NCBI GenBank assembly: GCA_020056965.1
Contig: JAGVGT010000023.1
Span: 1 to 64,000 of the forward strand
Origin: Deltaproteobacteria bacterium
Lineage (GTDB): Bacteria; Desulfobacterota; Desulfobulbia; Desulfobulbales; JAGXFP01
DNA: 64,000 nucleotides
Reading direction: 5' to 3'
Positions within the stretch are counted from its first letter, which is position 1; the number at the start of each line of letters is the position of its first letter. This document shows, piece after piece, positions 1 through 8,618 of the stretch. The notes under the pieces are model-generated. The model was given only the letters and a program-made list of their open reading frames with translations, had not been told where the DNA came from and did not search any database. The translations under genes and the position numbers were made by a program.

Positions 1-35
1 AATGATGGGCACGCTACGCTTTGCCCATCCTACAA
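1..35. repeat. Half copy of a dispersed 'gggcacgc..gctttgccc' palindromic repeat
   Basis: The first bases read ATGGGCACGC-TACGCTTTGCCCATCCTACA, nearly identical to the right arm of the perfect 30-bp inverted repeat at 62443-62529. The arm itself is palindromic (GGGC...GCCC). It lies directly before the V-ATPase B gene. Bases 54-66 (caactttaggcac) are also the exact reverse complement of 12916-12928, so a second repeat piece lies in the same leader. Confidence 0.7.
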
Positions 36-72
36 GATTATGCGATGGCTTTTCAACTTTAGGCACTTATCT

Positions 73-1401
73 ATGAGACTCTCCGAACATCGCTACCGCA
101 CTATCTCCTCGATCCGCAGCCAACTCCTGCTTCTGGAGCGCGTCCAGGCCGTGCGGCTGGGCGAGGTAGTGCGGGTGGTGGGGCCGGACGGCTCCGCCCA
201 GGAAGGCGAGGTGCTGTTGATCGAGGGCGATACCGTCCTGGTCCAGGTCTTCGGCGACTGCCAGGGCCTGGATCTGCGTCACTCGACGGTGATCTTCTCC
301 GACCAGGTCAAGCAGGCCCCGCTCACCCCCAATCTACTCAACCGGGTCTTCAACGGCTCCTTCGAGCCCCTGGACGACCTGCCACCGCCGGTGCCGGAGA
401 AGTGGGCGCGGATCACCGGCCGGCCCATGAACCCCACCAGCCGGGCCCGGCCCGAAGAGTTTATCGAGACCGGCTTTTCCGCCATCGACGGGTTGAACAC
501 CCTAGTCAAGGGACAGAAGCTGCCGATCTTTTCCTGCGCCGGGCTGCCGGCCAAGGAGATCGCCGCCGCCATCCTCAAAAACTGCACCCTGGCCGGCGGT
601 GAAGACAAGCAGGCCGTGGTCTTCGTCGCCCTGGGCCTCACCCACTACGAATATTCCTACTACATGGCCACCCTGGCCGCGGTGGAGACCAGCTTCGTGG
701 CCTTCATCAACCTGGCTTCCGACCCGGTGGTGGAGCGGCTTCTGGCCCCGCGCTTCGGGCTGACCGTCGCTGAGTATCTGGCCTTCGAGCTGGGGTTGGA
801 CGTGCTGGTGCTGATCACCGACATGACCAATTACTGCGACGCCCTGCGCGAGCTCTCCACCGCCCGCGAGGAGCTGCCCGGGCGACGCGGCTATCCTGGC
901 TATCTGTACTCGGACCTGGCCTCGCTCTTTGAACGGGCCGGCCGCTTGAAGAATCATCCCGGCTCGGTGACCATGCTGCCCATCGTCACCATGCCCGAGG
1001 ACGACATCACCCACCCGGTCCCCGACCTCACCGGCTACATCACCGAAGGGCAGATCGTCCTGCAGCGCGACCTGCACCGGCAGGGGATCTTTCCGCCGGT
1101 GGACGTGTTGCCCAGCCTGTCGCGTCTGATGCAGCAGGGCATCGGCGCAGAACGCACCCGCGCCGACCACCGGCAGGTCGCCAACCAACTCTACCGATAC
1201 TACGCCAAGGGTCGCGACCTGCGCGGCCTGGAGGCCATCGTCGGCCGCGACGGCATGGGCGCAGCCGACCTCAAGGTGCTGGAATTCGCCGAGGCCTTCG
1301 AAAGGGAGTTCATCCACCAGGGCGACAGCCGTCGCAACATCGCAACTACTCTAGACACCGGCCTGGGTCTGCTCAAGAAATTCGGACTGGAGGAGAGATG
1401 A
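73..1401 (+). CDS. ntpB: V/A-type ATP synthase (ATPase) subunit B
   Basis: Non-catalytic nucleotide-binding subunit of the A3B3 head of a V/A-type rotary ATPase, cytoplasmic face of the membrane. The 442-residue product has the family's usual length. It shows the N-terminal beta-barrel, the altered P-loop 'LPIFSCAGLP', the 'DDITHPVPDLTGYITEGQI' block, and the C-terminal 'GIGAERTRADH' segment. The ORF track begins at 40, but the ATG at 73 (MRLSEHRYR) matches where family alignments begin; neither start has a clear ribosome binding site, because a repeat lies immediately upstream. The stop overlaps the start of subunit D (ATGA), so the two are translationally coupled. Subunit A is expected just upstream, outside the window. 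Whether the enzyme pumps H+ or Na+ cannot be told from here. Confidence 0.93.
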   Translation: MRLSEHRYRTISSIRSQLLLLERVQAVRLGEVVRVVGPDGSAQEGEVLLIEGDTVLVQVFGDCQGLDLRHSTVIFSDQVKQAPLTPNLLNRVFNGSFEPLDDLPPPVPEKWARITGRPMNPTSRARPEEFIETGFSAIDGLNTLVKGQKLPIFSCAGLPAKEIAAAILKNCTLAGGEDKQAVVFVALGLTHYEYSYYMATLAAVETSFVAFINLASDPVVERLLAPRFGLTVAEYLAFELGLDVLVLITDMTNYCDALRELSTAREELPGRRGYPGYLYSDLASLFERAGRLKNHPGSVTMLPIVTMPEDDITHPVPDLTGYITEGQIVLQRDLHRQGIFPPVDVLPSLSRLMQQGIGAERTRADHRQVANQLYRYYAKGRDLRGLEAIVGRDGMGAADLKVLEFAEAFEREFIHQGDSRRNIATTLDTGLGLLKKFGLEER

Positions 1402-2030
1402 TCCATCCCAACCGCACCTATCTCCTGCAGCAGAAGGAGCGCAAGAAAACGGTGACCGGCAGCCTGGCCATCCTCAAGGCCCGGCGCCAGGCCCTGATCA
1501 TGGAGTTTCTTGCCTCGGCCAAACCCTTTCTCCTGAGCCGCCGCCAAATCAGCGGCGAATACCGCAAGGCGATCGAGGAGCTGCAGCTGGCCCAGGCCCA
1601 GGACAGCAAAAACAGTGTGGCCTCGGTGGCGGCGATCAGCGGCCGGGATATCGAGGTGACCATCGAACCCCGCAACATCCTCGGGGTGCGCTACAAGGAG
1701 GCCCTGATCGGTGAGGCCATTCGCAGTGGGGAAAAGGGATTCGCCTGCGATCCCGGCGCCACCGCCCCGGCCCTGGAAGAGGCGACCGAACGCTTCCGGG
1801 TGATCGTTGAGAACATGCTCAAATTTGCCGGTTTCGAGAGCAAGCTCAAGCGGTTGGCCCGGGATATCCGGTCGCTCTCCCGCAAGTCGCGGGTTCTCGA
1901 GCAGCGGGTGCTTCCCGAACTATCCCAAAACCTGCGCACGGCCGTGCAGTACATCGGCGAACGGGAACGGGAAGACCACTTCCGGCTCAAAAAGTTCAAG
2001 AATCTGAAAAGTGGGAAAGGGATTGGTTGA
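1398..2030 (+). CDS. ntpD: V/A-type ATP synthase subunit D (central stalk)
   Basis: Central rotor-stalk subunit linking the A3B3 head to the membrane ring. The 210-residue, strongly basic, helix-rich protein opens with the family pattern 'IHPNRTYLL..KERKKTV', and ends with long helices ('REREDHFRLKKFKNLK') as in the D-subunit coiled coil. It overlaps ntpB by four bases. The next genes are not the membrane subunits I and K that often follow D in bacterial V-ATPase operons, so these must lie upstream of the window, elsewhere, or have been displaced. Confidence 0.92.
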   Translation: MIHPNRTYLLQQKERKKTVTGSLAILKARRQALIMEFLASAKPFLLSRRQISGEYRKAIEELQLAQAQDSKNSVASVAAISGRDIEVTIEPRNILGVRYKEALIGEAIRSGEKGFACDPGATAPALEEATERFRVIVENMLKFAGFESKLKRLARDIRSLSRKSRVLEQRVLPELSQNLRTAVQYIGEREREDHFRLKKFKNLKSGKGIG

Positions 2031-2083
2031 ACAGTCAGGAGTTGTTGGGTTCGCTGGGACCAATCCGTTTACCAGGAGGCAAT

Positions 2084-2524
2084 ATGGCATATGCGAATAT
2101 TCAAATGAAAAGCATTCTTTTCAGAAATACCGCCCTGCAATTTGTAATTTTTTTCATGATGATCTTATTAATCAGTAACCTCAATGCTATTGTTGATAGT
2201 TTTCTCCACCCCGAAATACCGTACTTCGATCAGGAACACTTGCTGGTGGGTGGGGCCACCGGTTTGGCCAGCACCATGCTGATTGGATTAATAATAATTT
2301 ACACCCGTTATCTGGAACAGGCTTTATTCAAAATCCAAGAATTAGAAGAATTTTTGCCAATCTGTGCCAGTTGTAAGAAAATCAGAGTCAAAGTTGCAAA
2401 TTCTCCTGACCAGGTGTATTGGCAATCTGTAGAACAGTATATTTCAGAGCATTCGCATTCCAAACTTACTCACAGCATTTGCCCGGAGTGCCTGAAAAAG
2501 CTCTATCCAGAATTTACCGATTAA
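2084..2524 (+). CDS. Small two-helix membrane protein with C-terminal Cys4 'PICASCKKIR' module
   Basis: The 146-residue product begins at the ATG at 2084, preceded by AGGAGG at 2074; the longer ORF-track version would start at a TTG overlapping ntpD and is less likely. Two hydrophobic segments (about residues 10-35 and 53-75) are followed by a short coiled linker and a cytoplasmic tail holding 'LPICASCKKIR', a 'YWQSVEQYI' segment and 'ICPECLKKLYPEF'. From family knowledge, this same tail occurs at the C-terminus of PAS and receiver-domain proteins in Desulfobacterota, where the paired CxxC motifs suggest metal or redox binding; its function is not established as far as I know. Here it is attached only to a membrane anchor, without a kinase or PAS domain. 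It sits 53 bp after ntpD on the same strand. No function is assigned. Confidence 0.8.
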   Translation: MAYANIQMKSILFRNTALQFVIFFMMILLISNLNAIVDSFLHPEIPYFDQEHLLVGGATGLASTMLIGLIIIYTRYLEQALFKIQELEEFLPICASCKKIRVKVANSPDQVYWQSVEQYISEHSHSKLTHSICPECLKKLYPEFTD

Positions 2525-2530
2525 AGGCTC

Positions 2531-3587
2531 CTGGTGGGGTCAAATCTTTAATATTGACAAAAAGGCGTTTAGCGCATAGAGGTGGAGCATGGCACGCCCA
2601 CTACGCATCCAATTTCCCGGCGCTTTCTACCATATCACCAACCGGGGCAATGACCGGAAACCGATCTTCAAGGACGATGAAGACCGGCAGCGGTTTCTGG
2701 AAATCTTGGCCCAGTCCGTCACGACTTACCAGGTCGCGGTCCACGCTTACGTGCTGATGGCCAATCACTACCACTTGCTGGTGGAAACGCCCCTCGGCAA
2801 CCTCTCCGAATTCATGCGTCATTTCAATATCACCTACACCTCCCATTTCAATCGCCGCCATCACCGCTCAGGCCACCTTTTTCAGGGGCGCTATAATTCG
2901 GTTCTGATTGACCAGGAGGTCTATCTGGCGGCGGTGTCCAAGTACATCCATCTCAACCCGATCAAGGTTGGCGGCATCAAGAATCGGCCGGTGAAAGAAC
3001 AGCTGATCTACTTACAAGACTTCCCGTGGAGCAGCCTCCCAGGCTTTGTTAATGTCGCGAAAAGAAGTGATTTTGTCGATTACCGGCTGGTCTTGGCTGA
3101 TTCTGGCGGAGACACGGTGACCGGACGGAAGAATTACCGGCGGCAGCTGACCGAGACCTTGACTGCGGGGGTACCAATCAAAGAGAAGATCGTCGGGCAA
3201 AGCATCCTCGGCGAGGGAGATTTTGTCGCCCGGATTCGGGAGAAATTTGTGGGTACCTCCAAAAGCCGAGAGTTGCCGGCGATCAGGCAACTCCAAAGTT
3301 ATCTCGGCCAGAAGCAGATCCTGGACCTGATCGTCGCAGAGACGGGCAAGACAATGAAAGAGGTTTTGAACAGCCGGGGCGAGACCAGGCAACTGGCCAT
3401 GGATCTTCTCTATAGATATGGCGGGCTGAAAAACCAGGAGATCGGCGTCTTGATGAGTATCGACTACAGCACCGTCAGCCAGGGCCGGAAAAGACTGCGA
3501 GAGAAAATAGCCGAATCTCCGGCTATGGCCGCAGTGGTAGCAAGGGTGGAAAAGAGTTTGTCAGCAATAAAGATTTGACCCCACCAG
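2531..3587 (+). mobile_element. RAYT transposase unit bounded by 20-bp inverted repeats
   Basis: The sequence CTGGTGGGGTCAAATCTTTA at 2531-2550 is repeated as an exact reverse complement at 3568-3587, enclosing a single transposase gene. Beyond the perfect 20 bp the arms still agree partly (ATATTGAC versus TTGCTGAC). The right arm contains the last codons and stop of the transposase. The unit was inserted between the gene at 2084 and the acidic-protein gene. No direct target repeat was obvious outside the arms. Confidence 0.75.
2589..3578 (+). CDS. REP-associated tyrosine transposase (Y1/HUH family) with C-terminal helix-turn-helix
   Basis: Single-stranded-DNA transposase of the Y1/HUH class, related to RAYT/TnpA_REP and IS200/IS605 transposases. 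The N-terminal half carries 'ITNRGNDRKPIF', the metal-binding H-x-H in 'NHYHLL' and the likely catalytic tyrosine in 'KYIHLNP'. Residues from about 245 to the end form a second domain ('RYGGLKNQEIGVL...YSTVSQGRKRLR') resembling the DnaA C-terminal helix-turn-helix, as in the long RAYT subgroup. At 329 residues it is much longer than minimal RAYTs. It appears intact, with start ATG at 2589 after a GAGGTGG site. The stop codon lies inside the right inverted repeat. Confidence 0.9.
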   Translation: MARPLRIQFPGAFYHITNRGNDRKPIFKDDEDRQRFLEILAQSVTTYQVAVHAYVLMANHYHLLVETPLGNLSEFMRHFNITYTSHFNRRHHRSGHLFQGRYNSVLIDQEVYLAAVSKYIHLNPIKVGGIKNRPVKEQLIYLQDFPWSSLPGFVNVAKRSDFVDYRLVLADSGGDTVTGRKNYRRQLTETLTAGVPIKEKIVGQSILGEGDFVARIREKFVGTSKSRELPAIRQLQSYLGQKQILDLIVAETGKTMKEVLNSRGETRQLAMDLLYRYGGLKNQEIGVLMSIDYSTVSQGRKRLREKIAESPAMAAVVARVEKSLSAIKI

Positions 3588-3837
3588 AGTTGTTCTGAAA
3601 CGATGGGAGGTGGTTGCTTCAATGTATAACAGAAGACCGCCAGCGGTTTAAAATGTTTTTATTGCCGAAAAAGCTTGAAATTTTATTGACTTATCGCTAC
3701 TCAAAATATTTAATGCTTTAAAATTGCCAGTGATATCCAATGTTTTGGCAGCATTGCACTTATTAATTATAAAAGCCAACTGGTTATAACGAAAAATTGT
3801 TGCGTTATAACATCCAATTAATTCGAGAGGTATCGTG
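3588..3837. other. AT-rich leader of the acidic-protein gene, no gene seen
   Basis: A 250-bp gap between the transposase unit and the next gene, much more AT-rich than its surroundings. It contains TTGACT near 3686 and two direct copies of TTATAAC (within 3784-3790 and 3805-3811), which could be promoter or operator elements. I cannot assign a -10 box with confidence. Confidence 0.3.
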
Positions 3838-5616
3838 ATGCGTTGCACAAAGTGTAGCTTCATCTCTTTTGATGATCTTTCGGCTTGTGCCAAATGCGCG
3901 AGCGATCTTTCCAACTTGTCTAAAGAGCTGAACGGTACGTGTACTGAAACCCGGCAGGAGTTCTTCCTGGGCAGTGCCATCCAAACGCCAGGTCTGGATG
4001 AAGATACTTTTTCCGATTCGCAGATGCTTCCGCCCATCAATCAAAGTGATATGAATTTTGATGACACCAGCACCGGGGGTTTTTCTCCCCTTTCTGCTTC
4101 TTCATCGGACGCAGCGGGGTATGATTTCGATGACAGCGTAGGTATTGCTTCTGAAGATGATGTTGCGATTGAGTTGGGTGATATTATGCCCATAGATTTT
4201 GAGCAACTTGATTCTGATTCAGTTTTGGCGGGAGGGACTTTAGAGCATAACGAATCCCTGAATTTTGATAACTTCAACTTTGATTTGGACAAAACCGAGA
4301 GCGTTTCATTACCAACTGATCAAGAAATTGATCTTGATTTAACTGCTGATTTTGTCGAATCCGGCGAACATTTTCAGTTCGATGGCGATCTTTCTGATAT
4401 CGATATTGGTGATTTATCCCAAGATTTACCAGTTGTCTTGGCTGATGGAGATTCTTCGCCGGATCAGGCCTTATCTGATGTTCCTGATAAATTTTCAGAG
4501 CATGAAGATTTTGATTTTGACCCGGAATTATTTGAACAACTTGCCGACACAAGTGCCAATAATAGTTTTGACGAGACCACTTCGTTGAATCCTGATGTGG
4601 GTCTGAATGAAACCCAAATTTCATTTCTTTCGGCTGGAGATGAGCAGCTTGCCCCTCTCGACCTAGATGAATCACTTGTTGCCGAACTTGCCGGCCCCTC
4701 CTCTCCGGATCACTCCGGAGAGTTCTCGCTGGATTATTCCGATGATCATTCGGCTTCGGGAGATTTTGAGCTTGATGCGGCGTTGGTGGCCGAGCTGGCA
4801 AGTGGTGATGAGGTCGTCGCTGCCAATAGTACGGAGGATATTCCCCCGGTCACCGAAAGCCTCTCTGCCGATACCGTTGAGTTTGAGAGTCCACTAGAAT
4901 TTTCGCATGGTTCCACTGAAAATGAGCCTTTATCATTTGACCAAGTCGAAGACTTGACTGGAGATTTCCCTTCGTTGCACGAAGAAGACGATACCGTGCT
5001 CTCCGGATTGGATTTGGCTGATATCGATGTTTCCGATCTTTTGGACCCCTCGGACAAAGTACCCACTGTTGCTGGCGATGACGGCCTGAATCAACCGGGT
5101 GACTGGTCCGTGGAGTCGGCGCCTCGTCCCTCTTCGGTTGACGATACGATCCGCGAGGAGGGCGCCAGTCGCGAGTCCGACCAACTGGATATTCACGTTG
5201 ATGATGAGGTTGCCTTGGAGTTTGACGAGGAGCTTCTGAGCGAAGACTCGGAAGGACTCGATGACACTACAAAGTCTGATCTTGATGCCACGACCGGAGA
5301 ATTTAATATACCCGAAGGCAATACGCCCCAAGACTTTAGCTCTTCGTTCCTTGATGACACCTTTAGGGATGGCGAGTCAAACGATGCCTCGTTTGTTGCT
5401 TCGGAAGAAGAGTTGGCCGACGATATTCTCGATGAAGTGCTGGTCCTTGATGACGCCGCTATGGATGAGGATTTGCCGGTGGATATCGATGCCTTGGCCC
5501 TGGATGCGGATTTTGAGGCCTTTCTTAATAAGACAGCCAAAGGTGATAATCTTCCGGAAATCGAACTGATTGCCGATGATGATGACGAGGATGGTCCTCC
5601 GGATCTTCCCAGCTGA
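3838..5616 (+). CDS. Very acidic low-complexity protein with N-terminal zinc ribbon
   Basis: The 592-residue product starts at ATG 3838 (GAGAGG upstream; a GTG immediately before is the ORF-track start). Residues 3-20 form a C-x2-C...C-x2-C zinc ribbon (Cys 3, 6, 17, 20). The rest is almost entirely Asp/Glu/Ser/Leu/Phe with loosely repeated units such as 'LDESLVAELAG', 'LDAALVAELAS', 'LADIDVSDLL' and ends in an acidic run. No membrane helix or signal peptide is visible, so it should be a soluble, highly negative, probably disordered cytoplasmic protein. Base composition is visibly more AT-rich than most neighbours. It stands alone, with its own promoter region and a strong terminator. Function unknown; a scaffold, or a DNA-mimic or cation-buffering role would fit the charge, but nothing in the sequence decides this. 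Confidence 0.8.
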   Translation: MRCTKCSFISFDDLSACAKCASDLSNLSKELNGTCTETRQEFFLGSAIQTPGLDEDTFSDSQMLPPINQSDMNFDDTSTGGFSPLSASSSDAAGYDFDDSVGIASEDDVAIELGDIMPIDFEQLDSDSVLAGGTLEHNESLNFDNFNFDLDKTESVSLPTDQEIDLDLTADFVESGEHFQFDGDLSDIDIGDLSQDLPVVLADGDSSPDQALSDVPDKFSEHEDFDFDPELFEQLADTSANNSFDETTSLNPDVGLNETQISFLSAGDEQLAPLDLDESLVAELAGPSSPDHSGEFSLDYSDDHSASGDFELDAALVAELASGDEVVAANSTEDIPPVTESLSADTVEFESPLEFSHGSTENEPLSFDQVEDLTGDFPSLHEEDDTVLSGLDLADIDVSDLLDPSDKVPTVAGDDGLNQPGDWSVESAPRPSSVDDTIREEGASRESDQLDIHVDDEVALEFDEELLSEDSEGLDDTTKSDLDATTGEFNIPEGNTPQDFSSSFLDDTFRDGESNDASFVASEEELADDILDEVLVLDDAAMDEDLPVDIDALALDADFEAFLNKTAKGDNLPEIELIADDDDEDGPPDLPS

Positions 5617-5710
5617 ATTAGGCAATAGCTCAGCCCAATACTTTGTCTTTGACCAATTGAGTGATTCTGCTCTTGGACGCGGCAGGGATGCCGCGACCTG
5701 AGCGGGGTAG

Positions 5711-5757
5711 AAATGAAAAGGGCCGGTGGGGAAATCCCCATCGGCCCTTTTTCATTT
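5711..5757. terminator. Bidirectional rho-independent terminator
   Basis: A long stem (AAATGAAAAGGGCCGGTGGGG / CCCCATCGGCCCTTTTTCATTT, one mismatch) with a 4-nt loop between two convergent genes. The A/T ends give a T-tract on both strands, so it can end transcripts of the acidic-protein gene and of trpB2. Confidence 0.9.
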
Positions 5758-5771
5758 CGAGGCTGGCCGGT

Positions 5772-7118
5772 TCAGCAGATCTTCGGCAACCGTTTGGTGG
5801 CCTCGGCGATGGCCTCAGCCGGATACTCGTAATTTGACAGCGCCCCGGCGTGGTATTGCTCGTAGCTGGCCAGATCGAGCAACCCGTGCCCGGAGAGGTT
5901 GAAGAGAATGGTCTTGGGCTCGTTTAAGTCCTTGGTGGCCTCCATGATCGCCGCCCGGATCGCGTGGCACGACTCCGGGGCCGGGATGATCCCCTCGGTC
6001 TTGGCGAAGAGCACGCCGGCCTCGAAGCATTCCAACTGATGCAGGGCCATTACCTCGATGACCTTCTCACGGTAGAGGGCGCTGACGATCGGCGACATGC
6101 CGTGGTAGCGCAAGCCACCGGCGTGGATGCCGGGCGGGATGAAGTCGTGACCCAGGGTGTACATCTGCATCATCGGGGTGCGCTTGGAGAGATCGCCGAA
6201 GTCGTAGGCGTAAACCCCCCGGGTCATTGAGGGGCAGGAGGCCGGCTCGACCCCAAGCAGACGGATCTTCTTGCCGTTCAATTTATCAGGCACGAAGGGG
6301 TTGGCGATGCCGGCAAAGTTGGAGCCGCCGCCGCAGCAGCCGATCACCACGTCGGGATAATCGCCGACCATGGCCAGCTGCTTCTTGGCCTCCAGGCCGA
6401 TGATGGTCTGGTGCAGACAGACGTGGTTCAACACCGAGCCCAGGGCGTAATTGGTGCCGGGATGGGAAACGGTATCCTCCAGGGCCTCGCTGATGGCGAT
6501 ACCCAGCGAACCGGGCGAGTTCGGGTCTTTGGCCAGGATCGACTGGCCGGTGGGGGTGAGCTTACTGGGGCTGGCCACCACCTCGGCGCCAAAGGTATGC
6601 ATCATCGCCTTGCGGTAGGGCTTCTGGTCGAAGGAGATCTTGACCATATAGACCATGCACTCCATGCCGAACTTCTGGGTGGCAAAGGAGAGGGCGCTGC
6701 CCCACTGGCCGGCGCCGGTCTCGGTGGCCAGCCGGTGGATGCCGGCCTGTTGGTTGTAGTAGGCCTGGGGTACGCTGCTGTTGGTCTTGTGGCTGCCAGA
6801 GGGCGAAACGCTTTCGTTCTTGAAGTAAATCTTGGCCTTGGTGCCCAGGGCCTTTTCCAGAAAGGTAGCCCGGACCAGCGGCGAGGGGCGCCAGATTGCG
6901 AAGATATCCTGCACGGCCTGGGGGATGTCGATCCAGGGGTTGGGGCTCATCTCCTGCTCAAGCAGAGCGCCGGGGAAGATCGCCAACAATTTTTCCGGGG
7001 CCATGGGCTGGTTGTTCTCCGGGTCCAGCGGCGGCTGCAGACCGTTGGGGATGTCGGGCAGAACGTTGTACCATTGGGTAATACGATCCTCGTAAGGCAG
7101 TAAGATCTGCTTGCTCAT
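5772..7118 (-). CDS. trpB: Tryptophan synthase beta chain, TrpB2 type
   Basis: PLP-dependent enzyme that condenses indole with serine to tryptophan. The 448-residue length and the N-terminal extension ('[18 protein letters not shown]', '[10 protein letters not shown]') identify the TrpB2 branch rather than the TrpB1 that pairs with TrpA. The PLP lysine is Lys111 in 'SGSHKTNS' and the phosphate-binding loop is '[10 protein letters not shown]'. No trpA or other trp gene is nearby; TrpB2 enzymes often stand alone and are thought to salvage free indole. Start ATG follows GAGGTTCCC. Stand-alone transcription with the terminator at 5711. Confidence 0.93.
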   Translation of the reverse strand: MSKQILLPYEDRITQWYNVLPDIPNGLQPPLDPENNQPMAPEKLLAIFPGALLEQEMSPNPWIDIPQAVQDIFAIWRPSPLVRATFLEKALGTKAKIYFKNESVSPSGSHKTNSSVPQAYYNQQAGIHRLATETGAGQWGSALSFATQKFGMECMVYMVKISFDQKPYRKAMMHTFGAEVVASPSKLTPTGQSILAKDPNSPGSLGIAISEALEDTVSHPGTNYALGSVLNHVCLHQTIIGLEAKKQLAMVGDYPDVVIGCCGGGSNFAGIANPFVPDKLNGKKIRLLGVEPASCPSMTRGVYAYDFGDLSKRTPMMQMYTLGHDFIPPGIHAGGLRYHGMSPIVSALYREKVIEVMALHQLECFEAGVLFAKTEGIIPAPESCHAIRAAIMEATKDLNEPKTILFNLSGHGLLDLASYEQYHAGALSNYEYPAEAIAEATKRLPKIC

Positions 7119-7383
7119 GGGAACCTCGTCGATGGTTGGCGGTTGGTAAGGGGCTCGACTGAAATAGACAATCGTTATTCTTTAAAAGCCACGACCGGTG
7201 AAGTCAAGGATAAGTAAAAGGGCCGAGCCTAAAGTTACGAGGAGCTGAGGTTGAGCGAGCAAGGGCGGCCGGCACAACATGGCTCTGGCATTTCGCCGAC
7301 TACATGGTAAATTCCTCCCACATTGCCACAGCATCAAGCGTCAGCTTCCGGCCCCTTAACCTTAATACCGCAGGTACTTTCCC

Positions 7384-8178
7384 ATGCCCGGCATCATCGA
7401 CTTTCACGCCCACGCCTTCCCCGACCCGGTGGCCGCCGCCGCCGTACCGGCCCTGGCCGAAAAGGGCCAGGTCAGCCCCTGCCTAGACGGACGCATCGAT
7501 ACGCTTTTGGCCGCCATGGATCAAGCCGAGGTGGAAAAATCGGTGCTCTGCTCCATCGCTACCCGGCCCGGCCAATTCGAGTCGATCCTCAACTGGTCCA
7601 AAGCGATCCGCTCGGCGCGGATTATCCCCTTTCCCTCCTTCCATCCCGAATCCCCCGAGGCCCTGGCGCACATCGAGACCATCCGCGCCGAGGGCTTCCG
7701 GGGCATCAAGATGCATCCCTACTACCAGAACTTCGAGATCGACGAAGAGCGACTCTTCCCATTCTACGAGGCAATGAGCGCGGCGGGGCTGGTACTGGTC
7801 ATGCACACCGGCTTCGATATCGGCTTTCCCCGGGCGCGCATCGCCGGGCCGGACCGGATCGCCCGGGTGCTCGACCGCTTCCCGGACCTGAAGTTCGTCG
7901 CCACCCATCTGGGGGCCTGGGAGATGTGGGACGAGGTCGAGGAACTGTTGACCGGGCGCCGGGTCTATATGGATATCTCCTTCTCCCTCCAATTCCTGGC
8001 CCCCAAAAAAGCCCGGGACATGCTGCTCTCCCATCCGGCCGACCGGATCCTCTTCGGCAGCGATTCACCCTGGGCCTGCCAGGAGGAGGTGGTGCGGCTG
8101 GTCAAGACCTTGGAACTGGGAGAGGAACGGGAAGAACGGCTTTTCCGGGCTAATGCCCTGGAATTGCTGGGCTTATAA
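7384..8178 (+). CDS. Amidohydrolase-2 family metal-dependent hydrolase
   Basis: A 264-residue TIM-barrel hydrolase of the amidohydrolase-related (PF04909-type) family. The metal-binding 'DFHAHAFPD' is at residues 6-14, later metal or active-site histidines are in 'GIKMHPYYQ', 'VMHTGF' and 'ATHLGAWE', and the terminal aspartate is in 'LFGSDSPW'. All expected catalytic positions are present. Relatives include decarboxylases and amidases acting on aromatic or cyclic acids, so the substrate is open. The ATG at 7384 directly precedes the HAH motif as usual in the family; the ribosome binding site is weak. It is divergent from trpB2 and appears monocistronic. Confidence 0.85.
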   Translation: MPGIIDFHAHAFPDPVAAAAVPALAEKGQVSPCLDGRIDTLLAAMDQAEVEKSVLCSIATRPGQFESILNWSKAIRSARIIPFPSFHPESPEALAHIETIRAEGFRGIKMHPYYQNFEIDEERLFPFYEAMSAAGLVLVMHTGFDIGFPRARIAGPDRIARVLDRFPDLKFVATHLGAWEMWDEVEELLTGRRVYMDISFSLQFLAPKKARDMLLSHPADRILFGSDSPWACQEEVVRLVKTLELGEEREERLFRANALELLGL

Positions 8179-8618
8179 GGAGAATTGGCAGCGGAAACAA
8201 TTTTTTCGACCTGAACCGGAAGGGGTTACCTTACGGAAATATACTGCTTATTGTACAAGTCAAAGCAGATGCCGCTGGTCGGCAGAGTAGCCATGAATTC
8301 CGCAACCTGCGTCACTCGCTGCTCCACCTGCCGAGTGGAAGGCAGCCAAGAAGTTGCTTGAAGAGTACGCCAGTTCGCTGGGTTGCAGTGCCGGACTGGT
8401 CAATAGGGAACGGGAATTGCCTGATTTCCGCAACCCTTCACCCCGCCAAGGGGGCTTTTGCTGATCGCCCTGCAGGACAGCGAGACGGCGGGAGTGGTAA
8501 GGGGTGAAGGAGTTGCCGGAAGCACCGGGCAGGGACAATGGTAGTCTGGGCAACCCAGACCATTCCCGGCGCCTTCGGCTTGGAATAACCTTCGCCTGAA
8601 CCAGGCTCCACTCCGCCT
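8179..8618. other. 440-bp gap with no intact gene
   Basis: The stretch between the amidohydrolase and the DUF6448 gene holds no intact ORF with a ribosome binding site. ORF-track entries 8260-8553 and 8438-8797 on the minus strand lack family features and look like noise. The only coding trace is the putative decayed acetyltransferase at 8333-8500. Confidence 0.6.
8333..8500 (+). pseudogene. Possible remnant of a GNAT acetyltransferase
   Basis: Translating from 8333 gives 'AKKLLEEYASSLG...', then, after a one-base shift near 8455, 'LLIALQDSETAGVV'. The order (LLxEYAxSLG, then a Pro-Arg-Gly-rich turn, then LLxALxDxExAGVV) recalls the first half of small GNAT acetyltransferases. No start codon or downstream acetyl-CoA loop remains. 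This is pattern recognition only; an alignment is needed. Confidence 0.3.

Noticed and set aside
8260-8553. 97-aa minus-strand ORF in the 8.2-8.6 kb gap
   Set aside because: No ribosome binding site or recognisable family; overlaps the putative acetyltransferase remnant on the other strand.
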